44,645 nt of DNA from Pirellulales bacterium (GCA_036490175.1 DASXEJ010000062.1:1-44645); one strand, 5' to 3'; numbered from the stretch's first letter, positions 15,950 through 24,584 are shown. Notes: generated by a model not told the origin, from the letters alone. Translations and numbers: made by a program.

Positions 15950-16999
15950 ATGGCTGTGATGAAACGTCGATCGTTGCTGACGCTGGGGGTGGCGACGGCT
16001 TTTCTCGTAGCGCCCGGCGCGCACTTTGCCGCCGAACCGCCCAAGCCGGTGTCGATTATCTTCGACACCGACGTCGGCAATGACATTGACGATGCGCTGG
16101 CGCTGGGTGTGATCCACGCGTTGGAAAGTCGCGGCGAATGCCGGCTGGCAGCCGTGACCATCAGCAAGGACAATCCACTGTGTGCGCCGTTTATCGATCT
16201 GATCAACACATTCTATGGCCGCGGTGACATTCCGATTGGCGTCGTCCGTAACGGCAGAACCCCGGAGGAGGGAAAGTATCTTCGTCCGCCGGTCGAAGCC
16301 CGCGACGATGGAAAGCTGCGATTCCCGCACGATCTGACCAGTGGCGTGGACGCGCCGGAAGCGGTCGAGGTGCTCCGCAAGACGCTTGCCCGCGAGGCCG
16401 ACGGTTCGGTCGTGCTGGTCGTCGTCGGATTCTCGACAAATATCGCCCGGCTGCTCGATTCAAGTCATGACACCCATTCGGCACTGTCGGGTCGAGACTT
16501 GGTGGCGCGCAAGTGCAGGTTACTGTCGATCATGGCTGGCAACTTTGGACCAAAACCGATGCCGGAATACAACGTACACGTCGATGCGGCGGCCGCGCGG
16601 AAGGTCTACGCCGAGTGGCCAACGGACATTGTGGCCAGCGGCTTTGAGATCGGCCTGGCGATCAAGTATCCGGCCACGAGCATCGAGCGGGATTTTGCAT
16701 ACGTCGCGCATCATCCACTCCCCGAGGCGTACGTGCTCTACCAGCCGATGCCGTACGATCGCGAGACTTGGGACCTGACAAGCGTCCTGTACGCTGTTCG
16801 ACCTGACCGAAAGTATTTCAACCTCTCGGAGCCGGGCACAATCACGGTCGATGAGAAGAACATGACGCACTTCACGCCAGAGGCGACCGGGCACCACCGT
16901 TATTTGAAAGTCGACGCCGAGCAAATTGCCCGCGTCCGCGAGGCGCTGATCATCCTGGCCAGCCAACCGCCGGATCGTGCTAAGGCACCACAGAACTGA
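15950..16999 (+). CDS. exported nucleoside hydrolase (IunH family)
   Basis: The 349-residue product splits the N-glycosidic bond of nucleosides to give base and ribose. The Ca-binding signature is FDTDVGNDIDDALALG at 39-53; NFGPKPMPEYNVHVDAAAAR near 205 corresponds to the E-x-N-x-x-x-D region of the family. Unlike classic cytoplasmic IunH it has a signal peptide (MKRRSLLTLGVATAFLVAPG, then AHFAAEPP), so it should act in the periplasm. Start is ATG 15950 or ATG 15959. It follows the permease with a 1-bp gap. The likely pathway is extracytoplasmic cleavage of nucleosides followed by uptake of ribose through the ABC importer. Confidence 0.92.
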   Translation: MAVMKRRSLLTLGVATAFLVAPGAHFAAEPPKPVSIIFDTDVGNDIDDALALGVIHALESRGECRLAAVTISKDNPLCAPFIDLINTFYGRGDIPIGVVRNGRTPEEGKYLRPPVEARDDGKLRFPHDLTSGVDAPEAVEVLRKTLAREADGSVVLVVVGFSTNIARLLDSSHDTHSALSGRDLVARKCRLLSIMAGNFGPKPMPEYNVHVDAAAARKVYAEWPTDIVASGFEIGLAIKYPATSIERDFAYVAHHPLPEAYVLYQPMPYDRETWDLTSVLYAVRPDRKYFNLSEPGTITVDEKNMTHFTPEATGHHRYLKVDAEQIARVREALIILASQPPDRAKAPQN

Positions 17000-17090
17000 G
17001 GCCACGACTGCCGAAGATCCTTCGAGTCGAGAATTGCGACGTCCGTGGCGGCAACTGCCCGCGTTGACTTTCCGTCGCAAGTCGACGGCG

Positions 17091-18179
17091 TTATTGTTTC
17101 TTGCGGAACTCGTTCATGAACTGAGCGAGTGCCTCGACACCGGCAAGCGGCATGGCGTTGTAGATGCTGGCGCGGATGCCCCCCACGGAGCGATGCCCTT
17201 TTAGGTAGTGCAACCCACGTTCCTTGGCCTCGGCCAGGAAGCGGGTCTCGACCTCGTCGTTGGGCAGCCGGTAGGTGACGTTCATGAGCGAACGGCAATC
17301 AGGCTGGGCATGCCCCTGATAAAAACCGCTGCTCGAATCGATCGCATCGTAAAGCAGCTTGGCCTTCTTTTCGTTCAGCTCGCGCATGTTGGCTAGCCCG
17401 CCAATTTCATTCAGCAGCCAGCCTGTTACTAGGTTGACGATATACACAGCAAACACGGGCGGAGTATTCAATAGCGAGTTGTTCTCGGCATGCTGGCGAT
17501 AGCTGAGCATGGTGGGAACCTTGTCCGAACATTGGGCCATCACGTCGTCGCGCACAATGGCGATCGTGACGCCGGCCGGACCGGCATTCTTTTGGGCACA
17601 GGCGTACAACATGCCATAGCGATCCATCGGCAACGGCCGGCACAAAAAGTCGCTCGACGCATCGCATACGAGCGGCACCTTGCCGACGGCCGGCTCGTCG
17701 AGGAACTGGACCCCTTGGATCGTTTCATTCGACGTGAAATGGACGTAAGCCGCGTCGGAGTTTAGCTTGAGATCGGCTGTCTTTGGCAGGCGGTCGAAGT
17801 TCGTCGGCTTGCCGGTATAGGCAAGCGCCACGGTTCCGGCCTGCTGCGCCTCTTGATAGGCGGTTTGGCCCCAGGTGCCTGTAACGATGTAGTCTGCCGA
17901 GCGGCCTGCTGCGCCGAGCAGGTTCATCGGTACCATTGAGAACTGCAACCGCGAGCCCCCTTGCAGGAAGACCACCTGGTAGTTGACCGGCAATGCCAAC
18001 AGGCGTCTCAGATTGGCGATCGTCGTTTCAAGCACCCCTTCGAACCACTTGGTCCTATGGCCGATTTCGAGCACCGACACGCCCAGGCCGGGCAAAGCGA
18101 GCATGTCGCGCTGCGCCTCTTCGAGCACGCTCACAGGTAGGACGGCGGGGCCGGGCGAGAAATTATAAACGCGCTGCAT
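17091..18179 (-). CDS. serC: phosphoserine aminotransferase
   Basis: The 362-residue PLP enzyme transfers the amino group of glutamate to 3-phosphohydroxypyruvate in serine biosynthesis (and to a related oxoacid in some pyridoxine routes). Family blocks are YNFSPGPAVLPVSVLEEAQR at the start, LEIGHRTKWF, VVFLQGGSRLQFSMVPMNLL, and YACAQKNAGPAG with the PLP lysine near residue 197, then SVGGIRASIYNAMPLAGVEA at the end. Length matches the usual 360. The ATG at 18179 has AGGA 9 nt upstream and begins just before the conserved YNFSPGP; an ATG three codons earlier is possible. It is separated by 362 bp from the next gene upstream, so it probably has its own promoter. Confidence 0.97.
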   Translation of the reverse strand: MQRVYNFSPGPAVLPVSVLEEAQRDMLALPGLGVSVLEIGHRTKWFEGVLETTIANLRRLLALPVNYQVVFLQGGSRLQFSMVPMNLLGAAGRSADYIVTGTWGQTAYQEAQQAGTVALAYTGKPTNFDRLPKTADLKLNSDAAYVHFTSNETIQGVQFLDEPAVGKVPLVCDASSDFLCRPLPMDRYGMLYACAQKNAGPAGVTIAIVRDDVMAQCSDKVPTMLSYRQHAENNSLLNTPPVFAVYIVNLVTGWLLNEIGGLANMRELNEKKAKLLYDAIDSSSGFYQGHAQPDCRSLMNVTYRLPNDEVETRFLAEAKERGLHYLKGHRSVGGIRASIYNAMPLAGVEALAQFMNEFRKKQ

Positions 18180-18541
18180 GGGGGTCATTCCTGCACAGTA
18201 GTTGTCTGAAGTGTTTCGCAAGCCGGCGCTGACGAGCCGGCACAGACGCCTTCACGTCGCCGGGGGGGATCCTGCTGGCGCGCGACCGGTATTCCGCGAG
18301 CTGCGGGTTCCTGCCGCATCGCGTGCAAAACCCGTGGCGGACGAAAGCCACACGACGAGCTCCCGAAATCAGGGAGGCTCGCGACGGCCACCAGGTTCGT
18401 CGGCGACAGATTCCCGCAACCGGTCCTAGGAAGCCGAGGATTTTAGCCGAATCATGGTCAGGCCAACAGTCCGGCCCGTCCGACAAAGGGCCAGTCCCAC
18501 AGACGCGGCCGTGCTAGAAACCGTCCATTGAATCGAGAGGC
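18180..18541. other. 362-bp intergenic region upstream of serC
   Basis: It lies between the stop of the DUF4190-like gene and the serC start and probably holds the serC promoter. A short minus-strand frame through it has no protein-like character. A GCCGGC pair flanks an 8-nt spacer near 18230-18249. No riboswitch or T-tract terminator is evident. Confidence 0.45.
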
Positions 18542-19282
18542 CTACAGCCAGGCCGGCGGCCGCTCCACGAAGAAGGCCTTTTCGATGTCCCAGAAATTCA
18601 CGAGTCGCGGTGCCTTCTTGTGACGTTTGAGCAACACTCGCACGAGGAAAGTCGTCGGCTGGCCGTCTCGCTCGAAGGTAACGGCCCACAAGGACGTAAC
18701 GCGTTCCGAAACGATCAGCGTTACCTCCTCCTCGGTCTTCAGATACCTGACTGTGGCACTTCCATCGACGGTCCGCAACGCGCGCACCAGGGGCATGGCG
18801 GCGAACGAACGGAGTGCCGCGGCGGCTTTGGGATCGTCGCGATAATGTGCGACGACGTCGTCGCCCGCCGACTGCCGGGATCCCGTTTCCTGCATAAGTT
18901 CCAAAGCTGTTTCGAGCCTGCTGTGCAGTACTGCGTCGAACCAGGCGTCGGTAATCAAGCGCGCCTCTTGCCGCGTCCGCGCGATCGAAACCGCACTGCG
19001 CGAGATGGCCGCCGCCCCCAACAGCAGAGCCAACAGCAGGCTGACGATTGCGATCCCTCGTCCGAGCATGCGATGTGGATTCTCCGCGATGCGGCGCAGC
19101 GCCATCAGGCTTACCGCCACGGAGGCCAGCGGCATCACCCACAAAGCCGGATGCGCGAAGGCCAGCACCGAAGCCACCGCCAACACCAGGGCAAACAGCG
19201 CCAACACGCTGATCGCGCGGTACTCCAGCCCGTCGGTTTCGACGTGACTGGTTCCCGAGATGTCGGGCTGTACGCTGTGCAT
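18542..19282 (-). CDS. DUF4190-like membrane protein, function unknown
   Basis: The 246-residue product has three hydrophobic stretches in the first 95 residues: ISVLALFALVLAVASVLAFA, LWVMPLASVAVSLMALRRIA and MLGRGIAIVSLLLALLLGAA. The middle ENPHRMLGRGIAI matches the loop typical of DUF4190. A soluble domain follows (about 105-246) with a helical part (ITDAWFDAVLHSRLETALEL) and a beta part (VRYLKTEEEVTLIVSERVTS, LWAVTFERDGQPTTFLVRVL), resembling the small alpha+beta domains seen after such anchors. It probably faces the outside of the inner membrane. It is 166 bp downstream of the CvpA-like gene on the same strand. No enzymatic motif is seen. Confidence 0.7.
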   Translation of the reverse strand: MHSVQPDISGTSHVETDGLEYRAISVLALFALVLAVASVLAFAHPALWVMPLASVAVSLMALRRIAENPHRMLGRGIAIVSLLLALLLGAAAISRSAVSIARTRQEARLITDAWFDAVLHSRLETALELMQETGSRQSAGDDVVAHYRDDPKAAAALRSFAAMPLVRALRTVDGSATVRYLKTEEEVTLIVSERVTSLWAVTFERDGQPTTFLVRVLLKRHKKAPRLVNFWDIEKAFFVERPPAWL

Positions 19283-19447
19283 TCTTCAGTCATCTCGGAA
19301 CGAGCACTTTGGATCACGGCCAACGGCGTTGGCCATCAGTGACACTAGCCGTGGCGAAAGCTGACTGTCAAGCCGCGATATGCCGGGGCTGGGCAAAAAC
19401 TCACGGGAGCCAGATCGCGACAGCCGGCACCCCGAGCGATTAGACCT

Positions 19448-20080
19448 TTATCTTTGCTTGAACTTGCTGGAAACCCACACGTCCACCCCCTTCTGCATGA
19501 CGCTCCGCCGCGCTGCGTATTTGATCATGTACTCTCCGTTGGGGTCGAAGACGTACGCCTCGGGCTTGTCGGCCGGAGCCGAGCGAGCGAAGCTGCCACG
19601 GGACTCCTTCTGCATAAATCCCAACCACTGCCGGTCCGGAGCAAGGCCAAAGAACATTTGCTGCTCGGGCTTGAAACCGCCGAACAGAAAATTCTTCGAC
19701 AGCGGCGCCGTATGCGCCGTCATGGTGAAAAAGCAAACCAACACCCAACCCGTCCAGCAAGCAAAGAAATAGCTGCCCACCAAATCAACATTCTTAGGAA
19801 ATCGCACGCGCACGCGCGAGGCGGCATCGGTCAGGGTACGCAGCGCCAGGTAGGTGCCGGCGAACAATGCCCATAGCGATATGAAGTCCCACAAATAAAC
19901 TCCGCCGGAAGCTTTGGTCATGAGGAAGGCGGCCAGCTTCTCCCAGAAGTTGGTGGCCACCAGGGCGGCGGTTACCACGTTGAAGAGCACGATAGCATTG
20001 CTCCACATGCCCTCGTTGCCGATCGAGGCCAGTACCACCACGAAGATTAGCGCCAACATGCCGGGAAATATCATTTCCAT
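19448..20080 (-). CDS. CvpA-like inner-membrane protein
   Basis: The 210-residue product has three or four transmembrane segments: MLALIFVVVLASIG, IVLFNVVTAALVATNFW, FISLWALFAGTYLALRTLTD and LVGSYFFACWTGWVLVCFFT. This spacing, and the Arg-Val-Arg-rich loop before the last segment, fits CvpA-family proteins of planctomycetes. The C-terminal 85 residues are soluble (PEQQMFFGLAPDRQWLGFMQ, EAYVFDPNGEYMIKYAARR). AAGGAG 8 nt upstream supports the ATG at 20080. The gene begins 5 bp after the stop of the GspE-like gene, and the ribosome site lies inside that gene, so coupling is likely. A role with the ATPases next door in surface transport is inference. Confidence 0.65.
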   Translation of the reverse strand: MEMIFPGMLALIFVVVLASIGNEGMWSNAIVLFNVVTAALVATNFWEKLAAFLMTKASGGVYLWDFISLWALFAGTYLALRTLTDAASRVRVRFPKNVDLVGSYFFACWTGWVLVCFFTMTAHTAPLSKNFLFGGFKPEQQMFFGLAPDRQWLGFMQKESRGSFARSAPADKPEAYVFDPNGEYMIKYAARRSVMQKGVDVWVSSKFKQR

Positions 20081-20085
20081 GGCGA

Positions 20086-21846
20086 TTACTCCTTGAGCAC
20101 GCGCATCAGTTCTTGGAGCGAAGTAATTCCTTTGGCCACGAGCACGATCCCCTCTTCCTGCAGGGTGCGCATGCCGGCGCGCCGCGCCGCCTGCCGCACG
20201 GCCGCCAGTTGGGGCGTGGTGGTCAACGCTTGCTGCACCCCCTCATCGACGGTTAACAGCTCGAAAATCCCGGTCCGGCCCAGGTAACCAATACCCTGGC
20301 ATTCGGTGCAGACTTCCTCGGGTTGTTGCGGCGGACGGTACAGGGCCTCGACGCGCCCCGCCGGAATTCCCAATTGTTCCAGGACCTGCGGACTGGGGGC
20401 GTAACCTTCCTTGCACTTGGGACACAATTTGCGAATCAGCCGCTGGTTGATCGCGGTCGTTACCGCGGTGGCAAACTTGGCGGGGGGAACCTTGAGCATC
20501 ATGACCCGCAAAAGCGATTCGGACGCCTCCTTGGCGCGGACGCTGGTCACGACCATGCGTTTTTCGACTTCCACCTGCTCGCAGAGCATGGTCGCGCTGT
20601 CCGCGTCGACCATGTCCGGAACGATGTAAACGTCGGGATGCTCGCGAATTAATTTGGGAAGCGGGGTGGCAGGAGTCTGCCCCGCGGCCGGATCGAAGTA
20701 AGTAACGGTGACGTTCTCAATATCCAGCTCTTTGATCGCCGACGATTCGATGCCGACAAAGCCACGCGTGTAACGATCCATCGAGCTGACGGTGGCGTTG
20801 AAGAGCGTCGAAAGTCCTCCGCCGGGGGGGGCGGAAACGACGATCATGCCTTGGTTTGCGGCCACTAACGCCTTGAGATCGTCGACCAGCTTGGCTCGCA
20901 TATCGAGATCGGGTAATCGATCGAGCTTCTTCTTGCGACCTTGCAACTGCATCAGCGTGCGTTCGCCAGTCTTCGTCCCCTGGCTGACGAGCCGGCTCGT
21001 ATATTTGACTTTCTCGTGCTCGGCCCCGAAAGCACCTTCTTGGCGTTTGGCGCGTTGGTTGGGATCGAGCCCGGCAATCAACTTCATGACGGCCAGCATG
21101 GCGTCCCCGGCCTCACGTTCGCGCGGCTCGGCATCGTGCCACACGCCGTCGATCTGGTAGCGCACGCCGACCTGAGTCTGCGTGAAATCGAGCAACACGG
21201 CTTCGGCGCGTCGTGTCAGACAGTCAACCACAAGCTCCTGCACCAAGGAAAAACCAACGCTTTGCCGAGCCAGCAGCAGGTTGGCCGTGTTAGTGCGTTC
21301 GTCCTTGCCTTGGCTTTGCAACTCGACGGGTGGCCCTTTGCCACGCCGACTCGACTCGGCGGCGATCTTGATGCCGACCACCCTCAGATGCTGCGATAGC
21401 CAAAAGCGGATGTGGCCCGCAGTGAAAACCGTCTCATCGATCGTCACCCGAGCATTGCGATGCACGACATAAGCAATAAACGGACCGGCCCAGGCCAGCA
21501 CCATCAGCGGCATGCCCAACCAGAACCAGGGTATGATCCACAGCAAAATAAACGCCGCCACGAAGCTAAAGAACGCCAGCATGTTCCAGCGGCGGAATTG
21601 CAGTCGGAGTTCGCTCCCGTCGCGGCTCATCCAGTCGACCGAACCGACCCACAATAGAAAGATCGCCCAGCAAACGACGATCTTTATCCAGCTCAGGTAG
21701 AAGCCGGGCCCTAGCGGAAACTTCAAAATATTCTGGCTGTCGACGCCCGGGTACACCGGAAACGTACCGAAGTCCTCGGCCGAGACGGCGCCCGCGTCGA
21801 CGGCGATCCACAGCGCCGCGATAACCAGGATGAAAAGGCGGTGCAT
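20086..21846 (-). CDS. GspE/PilB-like ATPase with membrane N-terminus and degenerate Walker motifs
   Basis: The 586-residue product starts at the ATG at 21846, which shares its A with the TGA of the upstream pilT (TGATG). The N-terminus has a signal/anchor (MHRLFILVIAALWIAVDAGA) and further hydrophobic segments up to about residue 125, unusual for GspE proteins. The ATPase half begins near residue 200. Its P-loop is APPGGGLST: the catalytic Lys is Leu, checked on the DNA (CTT near 20821). The Walker B region is VYIVPDMVDADSA instead of the usual GE(I/M)RD pattern. The tetracysteine zinc motif is intact (CPKC...CTEC) and is followed by GYLGRTGIFELLTVDE. I infer a non-hydrolysing partner or scaffold working with the intact PilT-like ATPase. 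Confidence 0.88.
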   Translation of the reverse strand: MHRLFILVIAALWIAVDAGAVSAEDFGTFPVYPGVDSQNILKFPLGPGFYLSWIKIVVCWAIFLLWVGSVDWMSRDGSELRLQFRRWNMLAFFSFVAAFILLWIIPWFWLGMPLMVLAWAGPFIAYVVHRNARVTIDETVFTAGHIRFWLSQHLRVVGIKIAAESSRRGKGPPVELQSQGKDERTNTANLLLARQSVGFSLVQELVVDCLTRRAEAVLLDFTQTQVGVRYQIDGVWHDAEPREREAGDAMLAVMKLIAGLDPNQRAKRQEGAFGAEHEKVKYTSRLVSQGTKTGERTLMQLQGRKKKLDRLPDLDMRAKLVDDLKALVAANQGMIVVSAPPGGGLSTLFNATVSSMDRYTRGFVGIESSAIKELDIENVTVTYFDPAAGQTPATPLPKLIREHPDVYIVPDMVDADSATMLCEQVEVEKRMVVTSVRAKEASESLLRVMMLKVPPAKFATAVTTAINQRLIRKLCPKCKEGYAPSPQVLEQLGIPAGRVEALYRPPQQPEEVCTECQGIGYLGRTGIFELLTVDEGVQQALTTTPQLAAVRQAARRAGMRTLQEEGIVLVAKGITSLQELMRVLKE

Positions 21847-22994
21847 CAGAGAATTCCGGGCGCTCGAACGCTGATACCCTTGAGCGCCATGCGCAGCGCG
21901 TCGACGTTGGGAGCCACTTCGAAGGCCGTGGCCCGATCGATAAGATCCTTGTCGACCAACCCTTTGAGGCTCATCGTGAAGTCTTGCATCCCCTCCTTCT
22001 CGCACATCACGATCGCGTCGGCCAGCTTCTCGTCGTGCGACTCGAGCAAAAGCTTACGAATCGTGGGGTTGAACGTCATGATCTCGACGGTCGGCACGCG
22101 GCCCACGCCCGGCTTGATCGACGGCAGCAGCTTCTGGGCCACGATGCCCTTCATGTTCATGGCGATGGCGCTGCGCAAAGCGGCGTGCATGTTCTGCGGA
22201 AACAAGTCGAGAATACGACCGATGGTCGAGGGGGCGCTCGAGGCGTGAATGGTGCCGAACACGAGGTGGCCCGTCTCGGCCGCGTGAATGGCCGTCATGA
22301 ACGTTTCCTCGTCACGCATTTCGCCCACCAGCATTACGTCTGGATCTTCGCGGACGGCATGCTTCATGGCGGTTGCGAAGTCTTTCACATCGAGGCCGAT
22401 CTCACGCTGATTGATCAGGCACTTGTCCTCGGTGAAGACGAATTCGACGGGATCCTCGAGCGTGAGGATATGCTTCCGATAATTTCGATTGATCCAATTC
22501 AGCATCGACGCGATCGTCGTGCTTTTGCCCGAACCGGTCACGCCGGCCAGCAGTACCATTCCCTGGTGGAACTTGCACAAGTCCTCCATGATCGGCGGCA
22601 AGTACAGCCCCTCGAAGTCGGGCACGAAGTTATTCACGCGGCGAGCCACCATGCCAATGTGGCCCAGTTGCTGCAGCATGTTGACGCGGAATCGCCATAT
22701 CTTACCGTCGACGTCGACGGTGTGGGCAAAGTCGGCCCCGCCGCTTTCGTCGAAGATTCTGCGATTGCGCTCATTCAACAGCGGCAGGCAGAGCCGCACC
22801 ATTTCCTCGTCGCTGATAGGCCCCCGGTTCATCGGCCGCAGCGTACCGTTGACGCGTACGATCGGAGCTCGATCGGCCTTCAAGTGCAAGTCGCTGCCGC
22901 TCAACTTGACCAGCGCGCGAAATAGCTTGTCGATCTCGTATTCCTCGCGCTTGCCGAGGAAGCGTTCGCCGCCTGTCGCGGGTGCGGTGGCCAT
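21846..22994 (-). CDS. pilT: PilT/PilU-type retraction ATPase
   Basis: The 382-residue hexameric ATPase of the type II/IV secretion family is like those that pull back type IV pili. It has the PilT N-domain (SGSDLHLKADRAPIVRVNGT). Walker A is intact, GVTGSGKST near 150-160; the Asp box is ILTLEDPVEFV, Walker B is VMLVGEMRDEET, and the His box is TGHLVFGTIHASSA. The family AIRNLIRE-like C-terminal element is replaced by a degenerate helix. It is co-translated with the GspE-like gene (TGATG) and starts 38 bp after hisF. Whether it moves pili, pseudopilins or something else cannot be read here, but two DUF1559 pseudopilin-like proteins occur in the same window. Confidence 0.94.
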   Translation of the reverse strand: MATAPATGGERFLGKREEYEIDKLFRALVKLSGSDLHLKADRAPIVRVNGTLRPMNRGPISDEEMVRLCLPLLNERNRRIFDESGGADFAHTVDVDGKIWRFRVNMLQQLGHIGMVARRVNNFVPDFEGLYLPPIMEDLCKFHQGMVLLAGVTGSGKSTTIASMLNWINRNYRKHILTLEDPVEFVFTEDKCLINQREIGLDVKDFATAMKHAVREDPDVMLVGEMRDEETFMTAIHAAETGHLVFGTIHASSAPSTIGRILDLFPQNMHAALRSAIAMNMKGIVAQKLLPSIKPGVGRVPTVEIMTFNPTIRKLLLESHDEKLADAIVMCEKEGMQDFTMSLKGLVDKDLIDRATAFEVAPNVDALRMALKGISVRAPGIL

Positions 22995-23032
22995 GTTAAC
23001 TCCCTACTACACTTTCCGTGCGTCGTGCCGAC

Positions 23033-23806
23033 TCATGCCGAGAGCCGCACTGGAACGCCGCGCGCCGCCATCACGCGCTTTGTCTCTGCGATACTGTATT
23101 GGCGAAAGTGAAAGATGCTAGCCGCCAGTGCCGCATCGGCCTTGCCGTACTGGATCGCGTCGGCCAAGTGCTCCGGCCGGCCGGCGCCGCCGCTGGCTAC
23201 CACGGGAATCGTCACTGCCTCGCTGACAGCCGCGGTGATCTCCAGGTCGTAACCGTTCTTCGTGCCGTCGGCGTCCATCGAGGTAAGTACGATCTCGCCG
23301 GCTCCTAATTCCTGCACCTGCCGTGCCCAGGCGACCGCCTCTAGCCCCGTGCCGATGCGGCCGCCGTTGACGTGCACTTCAAAAACGACACGACCATCCT
23401 TTACAACGCGCTTGGGGTCGATATTTACCACGATACACTGGCTGCCGAATCTCCGCGCGGCCTGCCGCACGAATTCAGGGTCGCGCGGCGCCGCGGAATT
23501 GATTGAGACCTTGTCACAGCCGGCGTTCAGCAATTGCCGGATATCGTCCAGGGTACGAATCCCCCCGCCCACGCAGAGCGGCATGAAGATCACCTCGGCC
23601 GTGCGACGGACAACGTCCAGCATGATGTCGCGTCCCTCATGGCTGGCCGTTATGTCGAGGAACACCAGTTCGTCGGCCCCTTCCGCTTCATAGCGGGCGG
23701 CCACGTCGACCGGATCTCCGGCGTCGCGCAAGTCCAGGAACCGCGTGCCCTTGACGACCCGGCCACGATCTACGTCCAGACAGGGAATGACACGCTTGGC
23801 GAGCAT
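23033..23806 (-). CDS. hisF: imidazole glycerol phosphate synthase cyclase subunit HisF
   Basis: The 257-residue (beta/alpha)8 barrel uses ammonia from HisH to turn PRFAR into imidazole glycerol phosphate and AICAR in histidine biosynthesis. The start is ATG 23806 ([20 protein letters not shown]); upstream in-frame codons are outside the family alignment. Catalytic Asp11 (CLDVD) and the Asp130 equivalent ([10 protein letters not shown]) are present, as are [29 protein letters not shown] and VVASGGAG. Length is standard. No other his gene is in the window. The gene leads an apparent hisF-pilT-GspE-like-CvpA-like run with short gaps. A perfect 10-bp dyad lies 38-73 bp upstream. Confidence 0.97.
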   Translation of the reverse strand: MLAKRVIPCLDVDRGRVVKGTRFLDLRDAGDPVDVAARYEAEGADELVFLDITASHEGRDIMLDVVRRTAEVIFMPLCVGGGIRTLDDIRQLLNAGCDKVSINSAAPRDPEFVRQAARRFGSQCIVVNIDPKRVVKDGRVVFEVHVNGGRIGTGLEAVAWARQVQELGAGEIVLTSMDADGTKNGYDLEITAAVSEAVTIPVVASGGAGRPEHLADAIQYGKADAALAASIFHFRQYSIAETKRVMAARGVPVRLSA

Positions 23807-24205
23807 CTTTTCGATCGATGGCCTGTTCCGCCGAATGGGGGGTAATTCTGGGGATCTCGTACCGCTTTCCCCCAGAATTCGCACACCGGAAACAGCATTG
23901 TGTACCAGCCGCGATCGACGGTCAACGGCCGCCTTCTACCCATCGCGGATCACGGCCGCTTCGTTTCACGCCGGTTGACTGGTTTCGGGCGCAAACCGCT
24001 TACAACCACTACAGATATCGCTGTCCAAGGGTCGATCAAGATTGATGGACCCATGCGTCAGGAAGTCTCCCGACCTGGACGGTGCGCTGGCGTTGGGCTG
24101 ACTAAATCGTTATTAACGATCAAATCGATAATCGCTGACGTAAATTTAAGTTGGGAGTGCTTATAGTAGCGCTTGCGCAAACCCTCAACACGGCGGAGGT
24201 GTAGC
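23807..24205. other. 399-bp divergent intergenic region
   Basis: It should carry promoters for hisF (minus) and for the small exported protein (plus). It holds the dyad at 23844-23879 and, on the plus strand, TATAGT at 24162-24167, a fair -10 box 38 bp before the ATG at 24206, inside an AT-richer stretch (24110-24170). No good -35 is visible. No protein-like frame was found. Confidence 0.5.
23844..23879. promoter_or_regulatory. perfect inverted repeat upstream of hisF, candidate operator or leader hairpin
   Basis: AATTCTGGGG (23844-23853) and CCCCAGAATT (23870-23879) are perfect reverse complements separated by 16 nt. The near arm is 38 bp from the hisF start. No T-run follows, so it is not a simple terminator. 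Confidence 0.5.
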
Positions 24206-24484
24206 ATGACGGTTCTGAAAAAGTTGTCGCTTTTGTCCGGTGTCGCGGCCCTTGTCGTGGCCGCCCTCTATGTACAAGCCAGTGCGGCCCAACAGGGCAG
24301 CACGGTCCAAACCCAAACCCAACCACGGCGCACGACGAGCCAAGCGGCGAATCAGCGGCGGAGCTACCGCAGCTATTCGTACGAGCCCAGTCGCGGCGGG
24401 GATGTCGCTCCACGAGCCGCCGCTCCGACGTGGAGTCGCGCCGACTCGAAGGTGAAGTTCCGCTACGGCTACTATCCTTACTAA
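24206..24484 (+). CDS. small exported Arg/Tyr-rich protein, function unknown
   Basis: The 92-residue product starts at the ATG at 24206, with GGAGG 6 nt upstream, and has a clear signal peptide (MTVLKKLSLLSGVAALVVAA, then LYVQASA). The mature 65 residues are low-complexity and basic: Gln/Thr-rich (STVQTQTQPRRTTSQ), then Arg/Ser/Tyr (NQRRSYRSYSYEPSRGG). The end is a more ordered WSRADSKVKFRYGYYPY. I do not recognise a named family; it looks like the short secreted proteins common in planctomycetes. It is a monocistron: an AT-rich promoter-like patch precedes it and a strong terminator begins 33 bp after its stop. These features argue that it is a well-expressed real gene. Confidence 0.75.
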   Translation: MTVLKKLSLLSGVAALVVAALYVQASAAQQGSTVQTQTQPRRTTSQAANQRRSYRSYSYEPSRGGDVAPRAAAPTWSRADSKVKFRYGYYPY

Positions 24485-24517
24485 GCCTAGCAGCCGAGCG
24501 TTGAACTCAGAAAAGCT

Positions 24518-24550
24518 CACGGGCCAGGCGAATGCCTGGCCCGTGCTGTT
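24518..24550 (+). terminator. strong Rho-independent terminator
   Basis: A perfect 12-bp stem, arms 24518-24529 (CACGGGCCAGGC) and 24534-24545, encloses the loop GAAT and is followed by CTGTTTTGT. It ends the transcript of the small exported protein. Its stem would also form on the opposite strand for the convergent gene ending at 24585, but the T-run favours the plus strand. Confidence 0.85.
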
Positions 24551-24584
24551 TTGTGGGTCGATTCCTGTCGTGCAGCGAGGCGAT

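Noticed and set aside
18163..18486. 107-codon minus-strand frame upstream of serC
   Set aside because: No protein-like composition and it overlaps the serC start; treated as intergenic.
21984..22925. 313-codon plus-strand frame over pilT
   Set aside because: Antisense to a gene with all Walker and His-box motifs; its own translation lacks structure.
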